IMG/VR virus record: IMGVR_UViG_3300035698_005020
Location: 1-23,578 of that record
Origin: a virus
Reading direction: 5' to 3' (one strand)
Length of the DNA: 23,578 nucleotides
Shown piece after piece: positions 22,797 through 23,578 of the stretch. How positions within the stretch are numbered: position 1 is the first letter of the stretch; each line of letters opens with the position of its first letter. Position numbers and translations under genes: made by a program. The notes beneath the pieces were generated by a model. That model was not told where the DNA came from and made no database searches. It saw only the letters and a list, made by a program, of their open reading frames with translations.

Positions 22797-23578
22797 ATGG
22801 CAGTAGCAACAGCAACAGCATTAACAGTAGCAGGACTTGTATCGACAGCAACAGGCACAGGGATGTCTTTCGTGCAAGCAGCGAAACAACGTAAGATTGA
22901 GGCCAAGGCAAATGCAGAGGCTGATAAGTACATGGCTGACGCTCGGAAGAAACTAAGCATAAACTTTATGGACGCACTTGGCATCGCCAAGGAGCCATAT
23001 GAATTGCAGAGAGAGCAAATGATGGGAGCTGCAGCGCAGCTTATGGACGCAGGCCAAGAGAGTGAGAGAGGAGTCGGTGCCGTAGCAGGTCGTGTATTGG
23101 CAGCGAATCAGCAAGGCCAAGAATCGATTGCTGCAAAAATGTCAACAGATTTATATAACCTCAACGCAGCAAAAGCAGAAGAATCTGCAAGGCTGAGAGA
23201 TATTGATGCAAATTTAGATTTAAGCACTGTTGAAGGAGCGCAGATTGCTGCGGCAAATGCGAGCAACAGGAACAATAAATACATGAACGATGCAGCAAAA
23301 GGTGTTACGAGTCTTGTGAGTCAAGGTGTCTCAATGGCTCCTTTATACGGTGGTGGCGGTGGTGACCCATCCGGTACTATTCCTATGGGAGGACCGGGTA
23401 CATTGCAAGGAGTAACGGGAGCAGGGATGAACGCAGGTGGAAATTCATTAGTTCCACCTGCGCTATCTACGCAATACAATATGACTCCTTTCCAAAATTA
23501 CAATCCGGTATATGCTCCCCCTAGCAATAGCCCAACATCAACAAATTATAATTTTCTAAATCCCTTTTGGTATAGACC
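22797..23578 (+). CDS. Ala/Gln-rich internal-virion-like protein (partial, cut by window edge)
   Basis: An open frame from ATG 22797 to the window end, 260 codons with no stop, two bases behind the GNAT stop. It begins AVATATALTVAGLVSTATGT, weakly hydrophobic and Ala/Thr-rich, then a long charged helix (QAAKQRKIEAKANAEADKYM, DARKKLSINFMDALGIAKEP), more Ala/Gln helix (EESARLRDIDANLDLSTVEG) and a low-complexity Gly/Pro/Asn tail (YGGGGGDPSGTIPMGGPG). This composition, and position after the tail genes, recalls podovirus internal core or ejection proteins such as T7 gp14. No enzyme motif is seen. The end and any C-terminal domain are outside the window. Confidence 0.65.
   Translation, partial: MAVATATALTVAGLVSTATGTGMSFVQAAKQRKIEAKANAEADKYMADARKKLSINFMDALGIAKEPYELQREQMMGAAAQLMDAGQESERGVGAVAGRVLAANQQGQESIAAKMSTDLYNLNAAKAEESARLRDIDANLDLSTVEGAQIAAANASNRNNKYMNDAAKGVTSLVSQGVSMAPLYGGGGGDPSGTIPMGGPGTLQGVTGAGMNAGGNSLVPPALSTQYNMTPFQNYNPVYAPPSNSPTSTNYNFLNPFWYR

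Noticed and set aside
1-23578. Lysogeny genes, tRNA genes, CRISPR arrays, insertion sequences, attachment sites or replication origin
   Set aside because: Looked for cloverleaf-like sequences, regularly spaced repeats, integrase or transposase motifs and long direct repeats; none was seen, and no gap exceeds about 110 bases.

Overview
The window is one dense, strictly + strand block of a tailed-phage genome: nearly every base is coding, start and stop codons overlap (many ATGA junctions), and no gene on the - strand can be supported. The gene set (large terminase, portal, scaffold, HK97-type major capsid protein, head-tail adaptors, a very large tail/stabilisation protein, an internal-virion-like protein, no tape-measure or tail-sheath gene) points to a short-tailed (podovirus-like) virulent phage. 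The host is most likely in Bacteroidota, probably a flavobacterium. Evidence for this: TAnnTTTG (-7 type) promoter boxes sit in several of the few intergenic gaps, starts have A-rich leaders (often ending AATCAAATG) and no clear Shine-Dalgarno, and one secreted protein ends its signal peptide in the K-S-Q style common in that phylum. No integrase, repressor, tRNA or CRISPR is seen.

Region 1 (1-3430): the 3' end of a tail/fibre-like gene, two small unknowns, and then a tightly overlapped cluster that looks like a cell-exit module with unusual additions. In order it holds a permuted NlpC/P60-type papain-fold hydrolase (H30, E43, C123), a PAS-like protein, a small protein with a possible membrane segment plus coiled coil, a second and clearer PAS-domain protein, a YkuD-like enzyme with an H...S-x-G-C signature, and two small overlapping membrane proteins with spanin-like topology. 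The two free-standing PAS proteins between two probable peptidoglycan enzymes are the most unusual system here.

Region 2 (3384-6209): a promoter, a short coiled-coil protein, a fibre-like protein with a duplicated 26-residue repeat and a beta-sandwich C-terminus, a small conserved unknown, a secreted probable beta-barrel protein, a GroES-like protein, and a probable small terminase subunit.

Region 3 (6172-14294): DNA packaging and head genes. TerL has a lambda-type deviant Walker A and a complete nuclease triad. It is followed by the portal with a Q/A-rich coiled-coil tail, an acidic scaffold behind its own -7 box, the major capsid protein ending in a strong intrinsic terminator, and a conserved unknown. 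A second terminator follows at 14344-14378.

Region 4 (14382-23578): neck and tail genes. It has two adaptor-like proteins, the large stabilisation protein split into three frames by two +1 shifts about 55 bases apart, a Cys-containing virion-like protein, a conserved structural protein, a GNAT-fold protein expressed from a nearly leaderless promoter, and the start of an Ala-rich internal-virion-like protein cut by the window edge. All functional calls are by reading motifs and family resemblance; no database search was run.
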